From contig NZ_JAERVJ010000002.1 of NCBI RefSeq assembly GCF_016745395.1, positions 186,001 to 250,000 of the forward strand: a DNA stretch of 64,000 bases, given 5' to 3'. Below the pieces are notes generated by a model. That model was not told the DNA's origin and ran no database searches. It saw nothing but the letters and a program-made list of their open reading frames with translations. The position numbers and the translations under genes are program-made. Below, one piece after another: positions 55,497 through 63,264 of this stretch (positions are counted from its first letter, which is position 1; every line of letters begins with the position of its first letter). This DNA is from Methylocystis sp. Sn-Cys (GTDB taxonomy: Bacteria > Pseudomonadota > Alphaproteobacteria > Rhizobiales > Beijerinckiaceae).

Positions 55497-55832
55497 ATGA
55501 AAAAGCTACAGCTACTGCTTCTCTTCGCTCTTTTTCCCGCCGTCGCCTACGCCGCGGACGACGCCGTCGAATGCTCCAAAAAGCACGATGGCTCCGTGAA
55601 ATGTGACGTCAAGAAGGACAAAGTGATCGTCGACGAGATCGTCGTGAACGGCGGCGGATGCACTATCCCGAATAACGATAAGGTCCTGCACCACCCCTAT
55701 AAGGTTGGCGACAAGTTCACCGTGCCCGCGAAGAGCGACTCCCCCCTGCCCGGCTTCGACGATTGCAGCTACGTCCGCATTGTCACCATCAAGACTCACG
55801 ACGGCAAGAAAAAGACCTTCGACGCGCTCTAA
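55497..55832 (+). CDS. Small exported protein of unknown function
   Basis: The 111-residue protein has a signal peptide (KKLQLLLLFALFPAVAYA, cleavage after AYA). The mature part has three Cys (ECSKKHDGSVKCDVKKDK and GGGCTIPNND; also DDCSYV) and is basic, with VIVDEIVVNGGG and KTHDGKKKTFDAL. I recognise no family. It sits downstream of a repeat-free promoter region and is followed by a hairpin-rich intergenic stretch. Confidence 0.75.
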   Translation: MKKLQLLLLFALFPAVAYAADDAVECSKKHDGSVKCDVKKDKVIVDEIVVNGGGCTIPNNDKVLHHPYKVGDKFTVPAKSDSPLPGFDDCSYVRIVTIKTHDGKKKTFDAL

Positions 55833-55892
55833 GCGCATTCCGCAAAAGCTCACAGACTTTTGCGAAAAGAATGCGCTCCGGCTTTTGAATTT

Positions 55893-55940
55893 GCGCGCTT
55901 TCTCTGCGCTCGCACGATTCCGTGCGAGCGGAAAGCGCGC
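55893..55940. repeat. Palindromic repeat family E
   Basis: GCGCGCTTTC ... CTCGCAC GATTCC GTGCGAG CGGAAAGCGCGC forms a strong near-perfect stem. A related copy (GCGATTCTATGCGAGCGGAAAGCGCGCT) occurs near 56600-56629. Confidence 0.7.
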
Positions 55941-56009
55941 TAAGCGGCTTGCGAGGTCGTTTTCCCACGGCGCTTGAAGACAAGCGCCGTGAGATGTGGC
56001 GGTAACGCC

Positions 56010-56128
56010 CCTCGTGCTTCGAGACGCCTGCTGCGCAGGCTCCTCAGCATGAGTGGCTTCTGCTTCTGCGCCAAATACTTAGGCATCATCCTGAGGAGCG
56101 AGCGACGCTCGCGTCTCGAAGGACGAGG
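56010..56128. repeat. Inverted repeat D
   Basis: The ends CCTCGTGCTTCGAGACGC and GCGTCTCGAAGGACGAGG are nearly exact complements about 83 bp apart; inside lie CTCCTCAGCATGAG and ATCATCCTGAGGAG. This layout is that of a known alphaproteobacterial palindromic element type. Confidence 0.75.
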
Positions 56129-56155
56129 CCGCCTCGGAAATTTGTCGACATACTG

Positions 56156-56186
56156 AGGGCGCTTGAAGACAAGCGCCCTTTTTCTT
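56156..56186 (+). terminator. Rho-independent terminator
   Basis: AGGGCGCTTG, loop AAGA, CAAGCGCCCT followed by TTTTTC on the plus strand is a classic intrinsic terminator. It would end plus-strand transcripts coming from the 55497 gene. Confidence 0.75.
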
Positions 56187-56227
56187 TGTTTGGAGGCCGA
56201 CCGTCAGCCGCTTTTGCGGAACGCGCC

Positions 56228-56464
56228 TTAGTCGCCCTCCGGCGCCCCTGCTGTCGCGGCGCCTTCGAGGACTATGTTTCCGCTCGGATCATGCGGTTCA
56301 GCGTAAGGCAGCGCCGATCCCCATCTCGGCGCGATGACGACGTTAGGCGGAAACGGCGCCCAAAATCTGCTCACATATTGGCGATCACACCGGAAATGCG
56401 CGAAAGCTGAACCCGGGCTCCACAACGCGACAAGCAGAAACAAGGAAAGGATCGTCTTTAACAT
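56228..56464 (-). CDS. Small exported hypothetical protein
   Basis: The 78-residue product starts MLKTILSLFLLVALWSPGSA, a signal peptide with AFA cleavage site. The mature part is short and Pro-rich (FWAPFPPNVVIAPRWGSALP). GGGAGG lies 6 nt before ATG 56464 and decides this start over ATG 56470 and upstream ATGs. Function unknown. Confidence 0.6.
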   Translation of the reverse strand: MLKTILSLFLLVALWSPGSAFAHFRCDRQYVSRFWAPFPPNVVIAPRWGSALPYAEPHDPSGNIVLEGAATAGAPEGD

Positions 56465-56717
56465 TTCCATCCTCCCAAAGGCGTCGCCCGCCTGACGAGC
56501 AGGCGCAGACATCATCGTTATAGTACTGTCATGAAAGGCTGGTAGGGGCAGATGGCGCTTTATCCATGAGGCCACCGCGGCGGCCGTTCGCGCGGCTTCG
56601 CGATTCTATGCGAGCGGAAAGCGCGCTAGGGCCTGGCCATCTTTTTCGGCCGGATGCTCTTCAATGGTAGCGCGATCCGGACTAGGTTGAGCCGGACCAT
56701 CCTGCCCAGCCAGCGAA

Positions 56718-59195
56718 ATGAAAACCCCTCTTTGTGGGCTCTCCTCACAGGACGCCGCGCAGCTCCTCGCCGAATACGGCCCCAATGCGCCGCCCGAGGC
56801 GCCGCCGGTCGGCATTCTGCAAATAGCGCTACGCACGCTGAAAGAGCCGATGTTCTTTCTGCTCGCGGCGGCGGCGACGCTTTATCTTTTCGTGGGCGAT
56901 CTCGGCGAAGGGCTCTTTATGGTCGCGGGGGCGGGCGCGTCGATCATGCTCGTCGTTCTCCAGGAGCTGCGTAGCGAGCGCGCCCTTCAGGCCCTGCAGC
57001 GGCTCGCAGAACCCACGGCGCATGTCATTCGCGACGGCGCGGAACGGCGAATCCCCGCGCGCGATCTCGTTCCCGGAGACATAATCCTCGTCGGCGAGGG
57101 ACAGCGCGCGCCCGCCGACGCCATTGTCCTTGCCGGCGACGCGCTTGTCATCGACGAGTCGATCCTCACCGGCGAATCCGCGCCGGTCACGAAGACGCTT
57201 GCCGGCGATGGCGCGGCGCTCGCCTTCCCGGACCCCGGCGGCGATTACACGCCCTTCCTCTACGCCGGCTCGATGATCGTGCGCGGCTCCGGCGTCGCGC
57301 GGGTCGCGCGCACCGGCGCGCGCACGGCGGTCGGCGGCCTCGGGGCCTCGCTTGCGGCGATCAAAGGCGAGCCGAGCCCGTTGCAGAAACGCACCGGCGC
57401 GCTGGTGGCGCGGCTCGGCGCCTTCGCTTTGCTCTTCTGCGCGCTGGTGATCGTCGCTTACGGCCTCGTGCATGGGGATTGGTTCGAAGGGGCGATCGCC
57501 GGCATCACCCTCGCCATCGGCCTGCTGCCGGAAGAATTCCCCATGGTTCTGGCGATTTTTCTCGCTATCGGCGCCTTTCGGCTCGCCGGCCGCAATGTGC
57601 TCGTGCGCCGCTCATCCGTCACCGAAACCTTGGGCTCGACCTCCCTCCTTTGCGTCGACAAGACGGGCACCCTGACTGAAAACCGTATGGCTGTGGCGCG
57701 GCTCTATACCGGCGATGGCGTCGAGCCCGTTCCCGACGCGCCCGACGCCGAGCAGCACAGGCTGATCCAGGCGGCGCGGCGCGCGTCGAGCGTCAACCCG
57801 GTCGATCCGATGGATCGCGCCGTGCTCGCGATGGCCGACAGGCTGGAAATCCCCGCGGGCGGGACGGCGATCGAAAGCTTTCCGATTAAGCCGGAGCTGC
57901 TTGCTTTCATTCAATCCTGGCGAGTGGACGGCGGCGCTCTGAAAGCCGTCAAGGGCGCGCCCGAGGCGATCTTCCGGCTGGCCCGAACGAGCGAAGCGGA
58001 GCACGCGCGCTATGCGAGCGTCATCGAGGAGATGGCGCGGGAGGGATTGCGCGTGCTGGCGGTCGCCGAGACGCCGACCGTCGTCGACCGGCTCGAAGAA
58101 GCGCCTTACGCCGTTATCGGCCTCGTCGCCTTCGAAGACCCGATCCGCGACGACGTTCCCGAGGCGGTCGCCGCCGCGCGGCGCGCCGGCGTCTCGGTCG
58201 CGATGATCACCGGCGATTATCCGGCGACGGCGCTCGCCATCGCCAAAGCGGCGGGCATCGACATCAGCGGCGGCGTTCTCACCGGCGCGGAAATCGCGCA
58301 GATTCCGCCCGGTGACGTCGCTCAAAAAATCCGCGACGTGCGCGTCTTCGCCCGCGTGATGCCGGCCAACAAATTGGCGCTCGTCGAGGCGTTCAAGGCG
58401 GATGGCCATATTGTCGCGATGACCGGCGACGGCGTGAACGACGGGCCGGCGCTCGCGGCCGCGCATATCGGCATCGCCATGGGCCAACGCGGCTCGGACG
58501 TTGCGCGCGAAGCCGCCCATATCGTGCTGCTCGACGACCGCTTCGCCTCCATCGTCGCAGGCGTGGCGCTGGGGCGGCGCATTTCCGCGAATCTGCGCAA
58601 GGCGCTGACGTACGTCACCGCGATTCACATTCCGATCGCCGGCCTCGCGCTCGCGCCCATTTTGATGGGCCTGCCGCCCATGCTGCTTCCGGCGCATGTG
58701 GTGCTGATGGAATTGATCATCGATCCCACCTGCTCTCTGGCCTTCGAGGCCGAGCCCGCCGAGAGGGACGCCATGCTGAAGCCGCCGCGCCCGCAAAGCG
58801 AGCCGCTCTTCGGGACGCGCGATCTGCTGCTCGGCGTTGCTCAGGGCCTGTCGGTGTTCCTCGCCGTGTTGAGCGTCTATGTTTTCGCCAATGGGTTCGG
58901 GGTCGCCGAGCCCGAAGGGCGCGGGCTCGCCTTCGCGACGCTGATCATCGGCAATCTGACGCTGGCGCTGTCCGACGCTTTGCCCAAAGGCGTTTCCCCC
59001 TTTGCGCGCGAGAACCTGTCTTTCTGGGCGATCGCCGCAGCGGCCCTCTCGGTCGTCTCCGCCGGGCTCTACTTCCCGCCGCTCGCCGGGCTGTTGCGCT
59101 TCGACCCGCCCGACATGACGGCGCTCGGGCTCGCGGCGCTGCTCGCGATCAGCGCCGGCGGATGGTACGGCATGTGGCGGCGGCTGATTGGTTGA
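56718..59195 (+). CDS. P-type cation-transporting ATPase (P2-type, Ca2+/Mg2+-like)
   Basis: The 825-residue pump has an N-terminal cation-ATPase domain (LSSQDAAQLLAEYGPNAPPE), actuator TGES in ESILTGESAPVTK, the ion-site motif PEEFP in LLPEEFPMVLAIF, phosphorylation Asp in CVDKTGTLTEN, KGAPEAIF (nucleotide binding), MITGDYPATA and hinge GDGVNDGPAL. Ten membrane helices are expected. The PEEFP and absence of CPx or metal-binding Cys motifs place it in the P2-like group (calcium or other divalent or monovalent cation), not heavy metals. The ion is not certain. Confidence 0.93.
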   Translation: MKTPLCGLSSQDAAQLLAEYGPNAPPEAPPVGILQIALRTLKEPMFFLLAAAATLYLFVGDLGEGLFMVAGAGASIMLVVLQELRSERALQALQRLAEPTAHVIRDGAERRIPARDLVPGDIILVGEGQRAPADAIVLAGDALVIDESILTGESAPVTKTLAGDGAALAFPDPGGDYTPFLYAGSMIVRGSGVARVARTGARTAVGGLGASLAAIKGEPSPLQKRTGALVARLGAFALLFCALVIVAYGLVHGDWFEGAIAGITLAIGLLPEEFPMVLAIFLAIGAFRLAGRNVLVRRSSVTETLGSTSLLCVDKTGTLTENRMAVARLYTGDGVEPVPDAPDAEQHRLIQAARRASSVNPVDPMDRAVLAMADRLEIPAGGTAIESFPIKPELLAFIQSWRVDGGALKAVKGAPEAIFRLARTSEAEHARYASVIEEMAREGLRVLAVAETPTVVDRLEEAPYAVIGLVAFEDPIRDDVPEAVAAARRAGVSVAMITGDYPATALAIAKAAGIDISGGVLTGAEIAQIPPGDVAQKIRDVRVFARVMPANKLALVEAFKADGHIVAMTGDGVNDGPALAAAHIGIAMGQRGSDVAREAAHIVLLDDRFASIVAGVALGRRISANLRKALTYVTAIHIPIAGLALAPILMGLPPMLLPAHVVLMELIIDPTCSLAFEAEPAERDAMLKPPRPQSEPLFGTRDLLLGVAQGLSVFLAVLSVYVFANGFGVAEPEGRGLAFATLIIGNLTLALSDALPKGVSPFARENLSFWAIAAAALSVVSAGLYFPPLAGLLRFDPPDMTALGLAALLAISAGGWYGMWRRLIG

Positions 59196-59219
59196 TGCGA
59201 GATTCACTCGATTGGTTCG

Positions 59220-59404
59220 GCGCCATTCCCGACGCTCGCGCCGTTTGGGGGGACACACAGGACTCACCGCCGTCATTGCGAGGAGGCGGAGCCGACGAAG
59301 CAATCCAGGGCCGCATCGCCGCCCTGGATTGCTTCGCTTCGCTCGCAATGACGGGCTCTGAGCAAAACCAGCGCTCTTGTGGCTTTCAGCCCGCCGGGAA
59401 TGAC
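59220..59404. repeat. Family B repeat split by a family A repeat
   Basis: A family B left half (CCATTCCCGACGCTCGCG, about 59222-59241) and right half (CTTTCAGCCCGCCGGGAATGAC, about 59384-59404) flank family A copy 6. The same order occurs at about 2358-2552. Confidence 0.7.
59271..59353. repeat. Palindromic repeat family A, copy 6
   Basis: 83-bp copy, nearly identical to copies 2 and 7. Confidence 0.9.
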
Positions 59405-59504
59405 GGGCGCCCGATACGCGCTGTTCGCGGGTGGTTTGCCTTTTTGTCCCGTCGGCTGGTATGGGCTTTGCCTCGCAGGCCGGGGGCCAAGGAACGGACG
59501 CATC

Positions 59505-60005
59505 GTGACACAAGAGACGGCCCAGAGCCGCAAATCGCTCACCATCATCGTCTCGAAAGGCACGCTGGACTGGGCCTATCCGCCCTTCATTCTCGCGACG
59601 ACCGCGGCGGCGATGGACATGGACGTCACGCTCTTCTTCACCTTCTACGGCCTCGGCCTCCTCAAGAAGGAGCTCGATCTCGAAGTTTCGCCGCTCGGCA
59701 ATCCGGCGATGAAAATGCCGATCGCCGGCGCGCATCTCGGCATGCCAAATCTTCTTGCCGCGCTGCCGGGCGTCACCGCCGGCGCGACGGCGATGATGAA
59801 AAACATGATCGAGAAGAAGGGCGTCGCGACAATCGACGAGCTGCGCGACATTGCGCTGGAGAGCGGCGTGAAGCTCGTGGCCTGCCAGATGACCATGGAC
59901 CTCTTCGAGTTCAAGAAAGAGGACATGATCGAGGGCGTCTCTTTCGGCGGCGCAGCAACCTATCTCGAAGAGGCCGCCAAGGCCGACATCAACCTCTTTA
60001 TCTGA
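59505..60005 (+). CDS. DsrE/DsrF-like sulfur-relay protein
   Basis: The 166-residue protein (RKSLTIIVSKGTLDWAYPPF, ILATTAAAMDMDVTLFFTFY, GLGLLKKELDL, IAGAHLGMPNLLAALPG, KLVACQMTMDLFEFKKEDM) belongs to the DsrE/F-like peroxiredoxin-like family that handles sulfur transfer, often next to TusA. A Cys is present in VACQMTMD. The GTG at 59505 is the start, with GGAACGG just upstream; the frame extends to 59379 through the repeat. tusA follows after 3 nt. Confidence 0.85.
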   Translation: MTQETAQSRKSLTIIVSKGTLDWAYPPFILATTAAAMDMDVTLFFTFYGLGLLKKELDLEVSPLGNPAMKMPIAGAHLGMPNLLAALPGVTAGATAMMKNMIEKKGVATIDELRDIALESGVKLVACQMTMDLFEFKKEDMIEGVSFGGAATYLEEAAKADINLFI

Positions 60006-60008
60006 CGA

Positions 60009-60242
60009 ATGACCATGACCGAGAAAACCGTAGACGCGCGTGGCCTGAACTGCCCCATGCCGATCCTGAAAACCAAGAAAGCCTTGACTGAAATCCCGGT
60101 CGGTGGGCTTTTGGAGGTGCTGGCCACCGACTCCGGCTCGATGGCCGATTTCGAAGCCTTTGCGCGCCAGACGGGGGACGAACTGGTGAGCGCGGAAAAG
60201 ACCGCCGAGCATTATCGCTATGTCATCCGGCGGCGGCGCTGA
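60009..60242 (+). CDS. tusA: Sulfur-carrier protein TusA
   Basis: The 77-residue product has the catalytic Cys in DARGLNCPMPILKTKKAL (C-P-x-P motif) and an RNA/thiol-binding tail ending YRYVIRRRR. TusA relays persulfide sulfur to tRNA thiolation and other pathways. It begins 3 nt after the DsrE-like gene, forming a two-gene sulfur-relay unit. Confidence 0.95.
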   Translation: MTMTEKTVDARGLNCPMPILKTKKALTEIPVGGLLEVLATDSGSMADFEAFARQTGDELVSAEKTAEHYRYVIRRRR

Positions 60243-60394
60243 TCGCTATCTTGTTGCGCCTGCAAATTAATTCTGTGGCAAATACGTAACATTACCTAGT
60301 AATTTCGTAACTGGAGCTCGAGCTGCCTGCCAGTAAATCGGCGACTCTGTTAGCTTGTTGCTGGATTGTTTCCGCCTAAGCTGGGCTCGCTCGC

Positions 60395-61729
60395 ATGCAC
60401 AAGACCGTCTCCCGCCTCGCCTTCGCCTTTTCCGCGCTTCTCATCGCGGAGCCCGCCGCCTTCGCCGCCGACGGCTATTTCATGATCGGCTACGGCCCGC
60501 GCCAAAAGGCGCTCGCCGGCGCCGGAACCGCCGACCAGCGCGACGCCATGGCGATTTCCGCCAACCCTGCGGGAATCGTGGGTCTCGAGCGGCAGTTCCA
60601 GCTCGGCATGACGGTCATCAACGCCGAGCGCGGCTACTATACCGAAGGGGCGCCGCGCATTGTCGCTCCCGGCCGCGTCGAAAGCGGTCGTCCCTGGTTC
60701 CCTGTGCCCAACGGCGGTTATGTGCAGCCGATCGACGCGGATTCGTCGTGGAGCATCGCGAGCTACGCGAACGGCGGTATTAACACGGCGTATAGCTCGG
60801 CCTATCGGCGCGCCCCGAACGGCGGCGTGTTCGGCGGCGGATTCGCCGGCGTCGATCTGGAGCAGGCTTTCATGAGCGTCTCCTATGCGCGGCGCTTCCA
60901 TACGCCCATCGGTCCGATCGCCATCGGCGTCGCGCCCACCGTGGCCGTGCAGATGCTCAATATTCAGGGCGCCAAGGTCTTTGCGCCCTATTCGTCGAAC
61001 CCCTGGGAACTGTCGGACATGTCCTATGACTGGTCCTGGGGCGGGGGCCTTCGCGCAGGCCTGACCTGGGGGATCACCGACAGGCTGCGTTTCGGCTTTG
61101 CGGCGTCGACGCCGATGTGGATGTCGCGCCTCGACAAATACTCCGGGCTGATCGGCGATCACGGACGTTTCGACGTTCCCGCCAGCATGCAGGCGGGCCT
61201 CGCCTATGATCTCTTGCCGAATTTGACGGTCATGGCGGACTGGCGCCACATCTTCTATTCGGCTGTCTCTTCGCTGGGGAATCCATCATTCCCGATCACA
61301 TTCCGGTCGATGGGCGATTCGAATGGGCCGGGCTTCTCCTGGAAGGATACCGACTCCGCGGCGGTCGGCGTGGAGTGGCGCTATTCGCCGACGCTCACAT
61401 TGCGGACGGGCTATCACTATAGCACGGGCGCCGTGCGCCCCCTCGCCGTGACGCTGAATGTGCTGGCGCCGATCCTCAACCGGCATCATGCCGCAGCGGG
61501 CGCCAATTACGCCCTCACCAAAAATTCGTCCATCGATCTGGGCTTCGTCTACGCCTTCAAGAACTCGATCAGCGGGCCGGAGACGATCCCGCAGCTTCCG
61601 GGCATGCCTTTCGGCGCCGTCAATGCGGCGGCGAAGATCACGCCCTGGGTGCAGGCGTGGGAGTTGACGCTGGGCTACAACTATAAATGGGACGCGGGCG
61701 ACAACTCGATTATCCCGACCCATTTCTGA
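60395..61729 (+). CDS. OmpP1/FadL-family outer-membrane porin
   Basis: The 444-residue protein has a signal (FAFSALLIAEPAAFA) and the FadL N-terminal hatch ADGYFMIGYGPRQKALAGAG, NPAGIVGLERQFQLGMTV. The barrel ends GDNSIIPTHF. FadL/TodX channels move hydrophobic molecules such as fatty acids or aromatics across the outer membrane; the exact substrate is not given by sequence. It lies after tusA with a 152-nt gap that contains the promoter. Confidence 0.9.
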   Translation: MHKTVSRLAFAFSALLIAEPAAFAADGYFMIGYGPRQKALAGAGTADQRDAMAISANPAGIVGLERQFQLGMTVINAERGYYTEGAPRIVAPGRVESGRPWFPVPNGGYVQPIDADSSWSIASYANGGINTAYSSAYRRAPNGGVFGGGFAGVDLEQAFMSVSYARRFHTPIGPIAIGVAPTVAVQMLNIQGAKVFAPYSSNPWELSDMSYDWSWGGGLRAGLTWGITDRLRFGFAASTPMWMSRLDKYSGLIGDHGRFDVPASMQAGLAYDLLPNLTVMADWRHIFYSAVSSLGNPSFPITFRSMGDSNGPGFSWKDTDSAAVGVEWRYSPTLTLRTGYHYSTGAVRPLAVTLNVLAPILNRHHAAAGANYALTKNSSIDLGFVYAFKNSISGPETIPQLPGMPFGAVNAAAKITPWVQAWELTLGYNYKWDAGDNSIIPTHF

Positions 61730-61767
61730 AAAAGCCCGCAATACGAAAGTCTGCATGATCTAACCGC

Positions 61768-61850
61768 CGTCATTGCGAGGAGGCGGAGCCGACGAAGCAA
61801 TCCAGGGCCGCATCGCCGCCCTGGATTGCTTCGCTTCGCTCGCAATGACG
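61768..61850. repeat. Palindromic repeat family A, copy 7
   Basis: 83-bp copy between the convergent FadL and mrp genes; its right end reads TTCGCTCGCAATGACG. Confidence 0.9.
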
Positions 61851-61856
61851 GTGTGG

Positions 61857-62975
61857 TCAGCCCACGACGATATTGGGCGCGGCGCGCTGCTTGGTGGTTT
61901 CGAGCAGCGTCTTCACCTTTGCGGCGAGGTTGAGATAGACGGCGGCCTGCGGGCTGTCAGGCTCGGCGCCGACCACCGGACGGCCGGCGTCCGACGTCTC
62001 GCGGATTTTCATGTCGAGCGGCGCCTCGCCCAGGAACGGCACGCCCATCTGCTCGGCGTCGTGGCGCGCGCCGCCATGCGAGAAGATTTCCGAGCGGCCG
62101 CCGCAATGCGGGCAAAGGAAATAGCTCATATTCTCGATGATCCCGAGGATCGGCGCCTCGACCTTCTGGAACATGGCGACGGCGCGGCGCGCGTCGATCA
62201 GCGCGAGATCCTGCGGCGTCGAGACGATCACCGCGCCGGCGATCGGCGTCTGCTGCGCCATGGTGAGCTGAACGTCGCCTGTGCCGGGCGGCATGTCGAC
62301 GACGAGCGCGTCGAGGTCGCCCCAGGCCACCTCCCCCAGCAATTGCGACAGCGCCTGCGCCACCATCGGCCCGCGCCAGACCATGGGCGTATTCTCCTCG
62401 ACGAGGAAGCCCATGGACATGATCTTCACGCCATAGGCTTCGAGCGGCACCAGCTTGCCGTTCTCGACCTTGGGCTTGTCATGCAGGCCGAAAAGGCGCG
62501 GCGCCGAGGGGCCGTAAATGTCGGCGTCGAGGAGCCCGACGCGCCAGCCCTGCGCCGCGAGACCGAGCGCGAGATTGGCGGAGGTCGTGGATTTGCCGAC
62601 GCCGCCCTTGCCGGAGGCCACCACGACGACATAGCGGATTTTCTCCAAAGCCGGCGCGAGGCCCTTGCGCGCCTGCGGGGGCGGCGGCGCGGCGTGGGAA
62701 TGGCCGTGATGGTGGTCATGAGCTTTCGCGGCGCCGGGGGCGCGCTCGGCGGTGAGCGTCACGACGGCGGCCTCGATGCCCGGCACCGCCTTGATCGCCT
62801 TCTCAGCGTTGGTGCGCGCGATCTCCCAGCCCTCCGGCTTCGCGGGATCGCCGGCGAGCGAGACGAAGGCTTTCGCGCCGGAGAGATTAATGCCGCTCAC
62901 CGCCCGCGCCAGCGATATGCCGCCAGGCGCATAGAGGTTTTCCAGCGCTTCGAGAATATCTGCTTCCGTCGCCAC
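61857..62975 (-). CDS. apbC: Mrp/ApbC-type iron-sulfur cluster carrier ATPase
   Basis: The 372-residue protein has an N-terminal MIP18-like domain (EADILEALENLYAPGGIS), Walker A VVASGKGGVGKSTTSANLAL, the deviant A' motif DADIYGPSAPRLFG, LVVDMPPGTGDVQLT, and the cluster-binding C-x-x-C in SYFLCPHCGGRSE. It assembles and delivers Fe-S clusters. A His-rich insert (HDHHHGHSHAAPPPP, about residue 90-104) lies between the two domains and may bind metal; it is not a usual part of the family. Confidence 0.94.
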   Translation of the reverse strand: MATEADILEALENLYAPGGISLARAVSGINLSGAKAFVSLAGDPAKPEGWEIARTNAEKAIKAVPGIEAAVVTLTAERAPGAAKAHDHHHGHSHAAPPPPQARKGLAPALEKIRYVVVVASGKGGVGKSTTSANLALGLAAQGWRVGLLDADIYGPSAPRLFGLHDKPKVENGKLVPLEAYGVKIMSMGFLVEENTPMVWRGPMVAQALSQLLGEVAWGDLDALVVDMPPGTGDVQLTMAQQTPIAGAVIVSTPQDLALIDARRAVAMFQKVEAPILGIIENMSYFLCPHCGGRSEIFSHGGARHDAEQMGVPFLGEAPLDMKIRETSDAGRPVVGAEPDSPQAAVYLNLAAKVKTLLETTKQRAAPNIVVG

Positions 62976-63051
62976 GGGCCGCTCCTTGAGTGTTTAGAGA
63001 AAGTCTAAACAAGGATATGCCGATAAATGGCGCGCACGTCCACGGCGATAT

Positions 63052-63264
63052 TTAGCGCGGGCTGGAGCAGCAATGCTGTTCCGCCTGGATTGGCGGGCAA
63101 GGAACGTCGCCATAGGAGCAAAAGACGCAGCAGTCGCCCTCTTTCGGCGTAAGCCGGGCGCCGCAGGCGGGACAATTATAGACGACGACACAGGCGTTTT
63201 CGGCCATAGTGAGCGTCTCAGCGTGTCCGCAGCGGGGACATGTGAGTTTGGAGGCAAGCCTCAC
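63052..63264 (-). CDS. GDCCVxC domain protein (selenoprotein-family homologue with Cys)
   Basis: The 70-residue protein has LTCPRCGHAETLTM (C-x2-C), YNCPACGARLTPK (C-x2-C), and KEGDCCVFCSYGDVPCPPIQ, the GDCCVxC core that names this family. At the position sometimes occupied by selenocysteine it has Cys (GDCC). It starts with GTG at 63264, overlapping the pdhC stop by 4 nt (GTGA), so it is probably translationally coupled to the E2 gene. The zinc-ribbon-like Cys pattern suggests metal binding. Its function is not established. Confidence 0.85.
   Translation of the reverse strand: MRLASKLTCPRCGHAETLTMAENACVVVYNCPACGARLTPKEGDCCVFCSYGDVPCPPIQAEQHCCSSPR

Larger units (their letters stand above)
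55833..56186. other. Palindrome-dense intergenic region
   Basis: It contains an inverted repeat straight after the 55497 gene (AAGCGCATTC.. and ..GAATGCGCT, about 55830-55876), family E palindrome (55893-55940), a hairpin CGGCGCTTG/CAAGCGCCG near 55969-55991, repeat D (56010-56128) and a terminator (56156-56186). No gene is supported. Confidence 0.6.

Noticed and set aside
57612-60212. 866-codon minus frame opposite the P-type ATPase
   Set aside because: Antisense to the ATPase, the DsrE-like gene and tusA, and running through a family A repeat.
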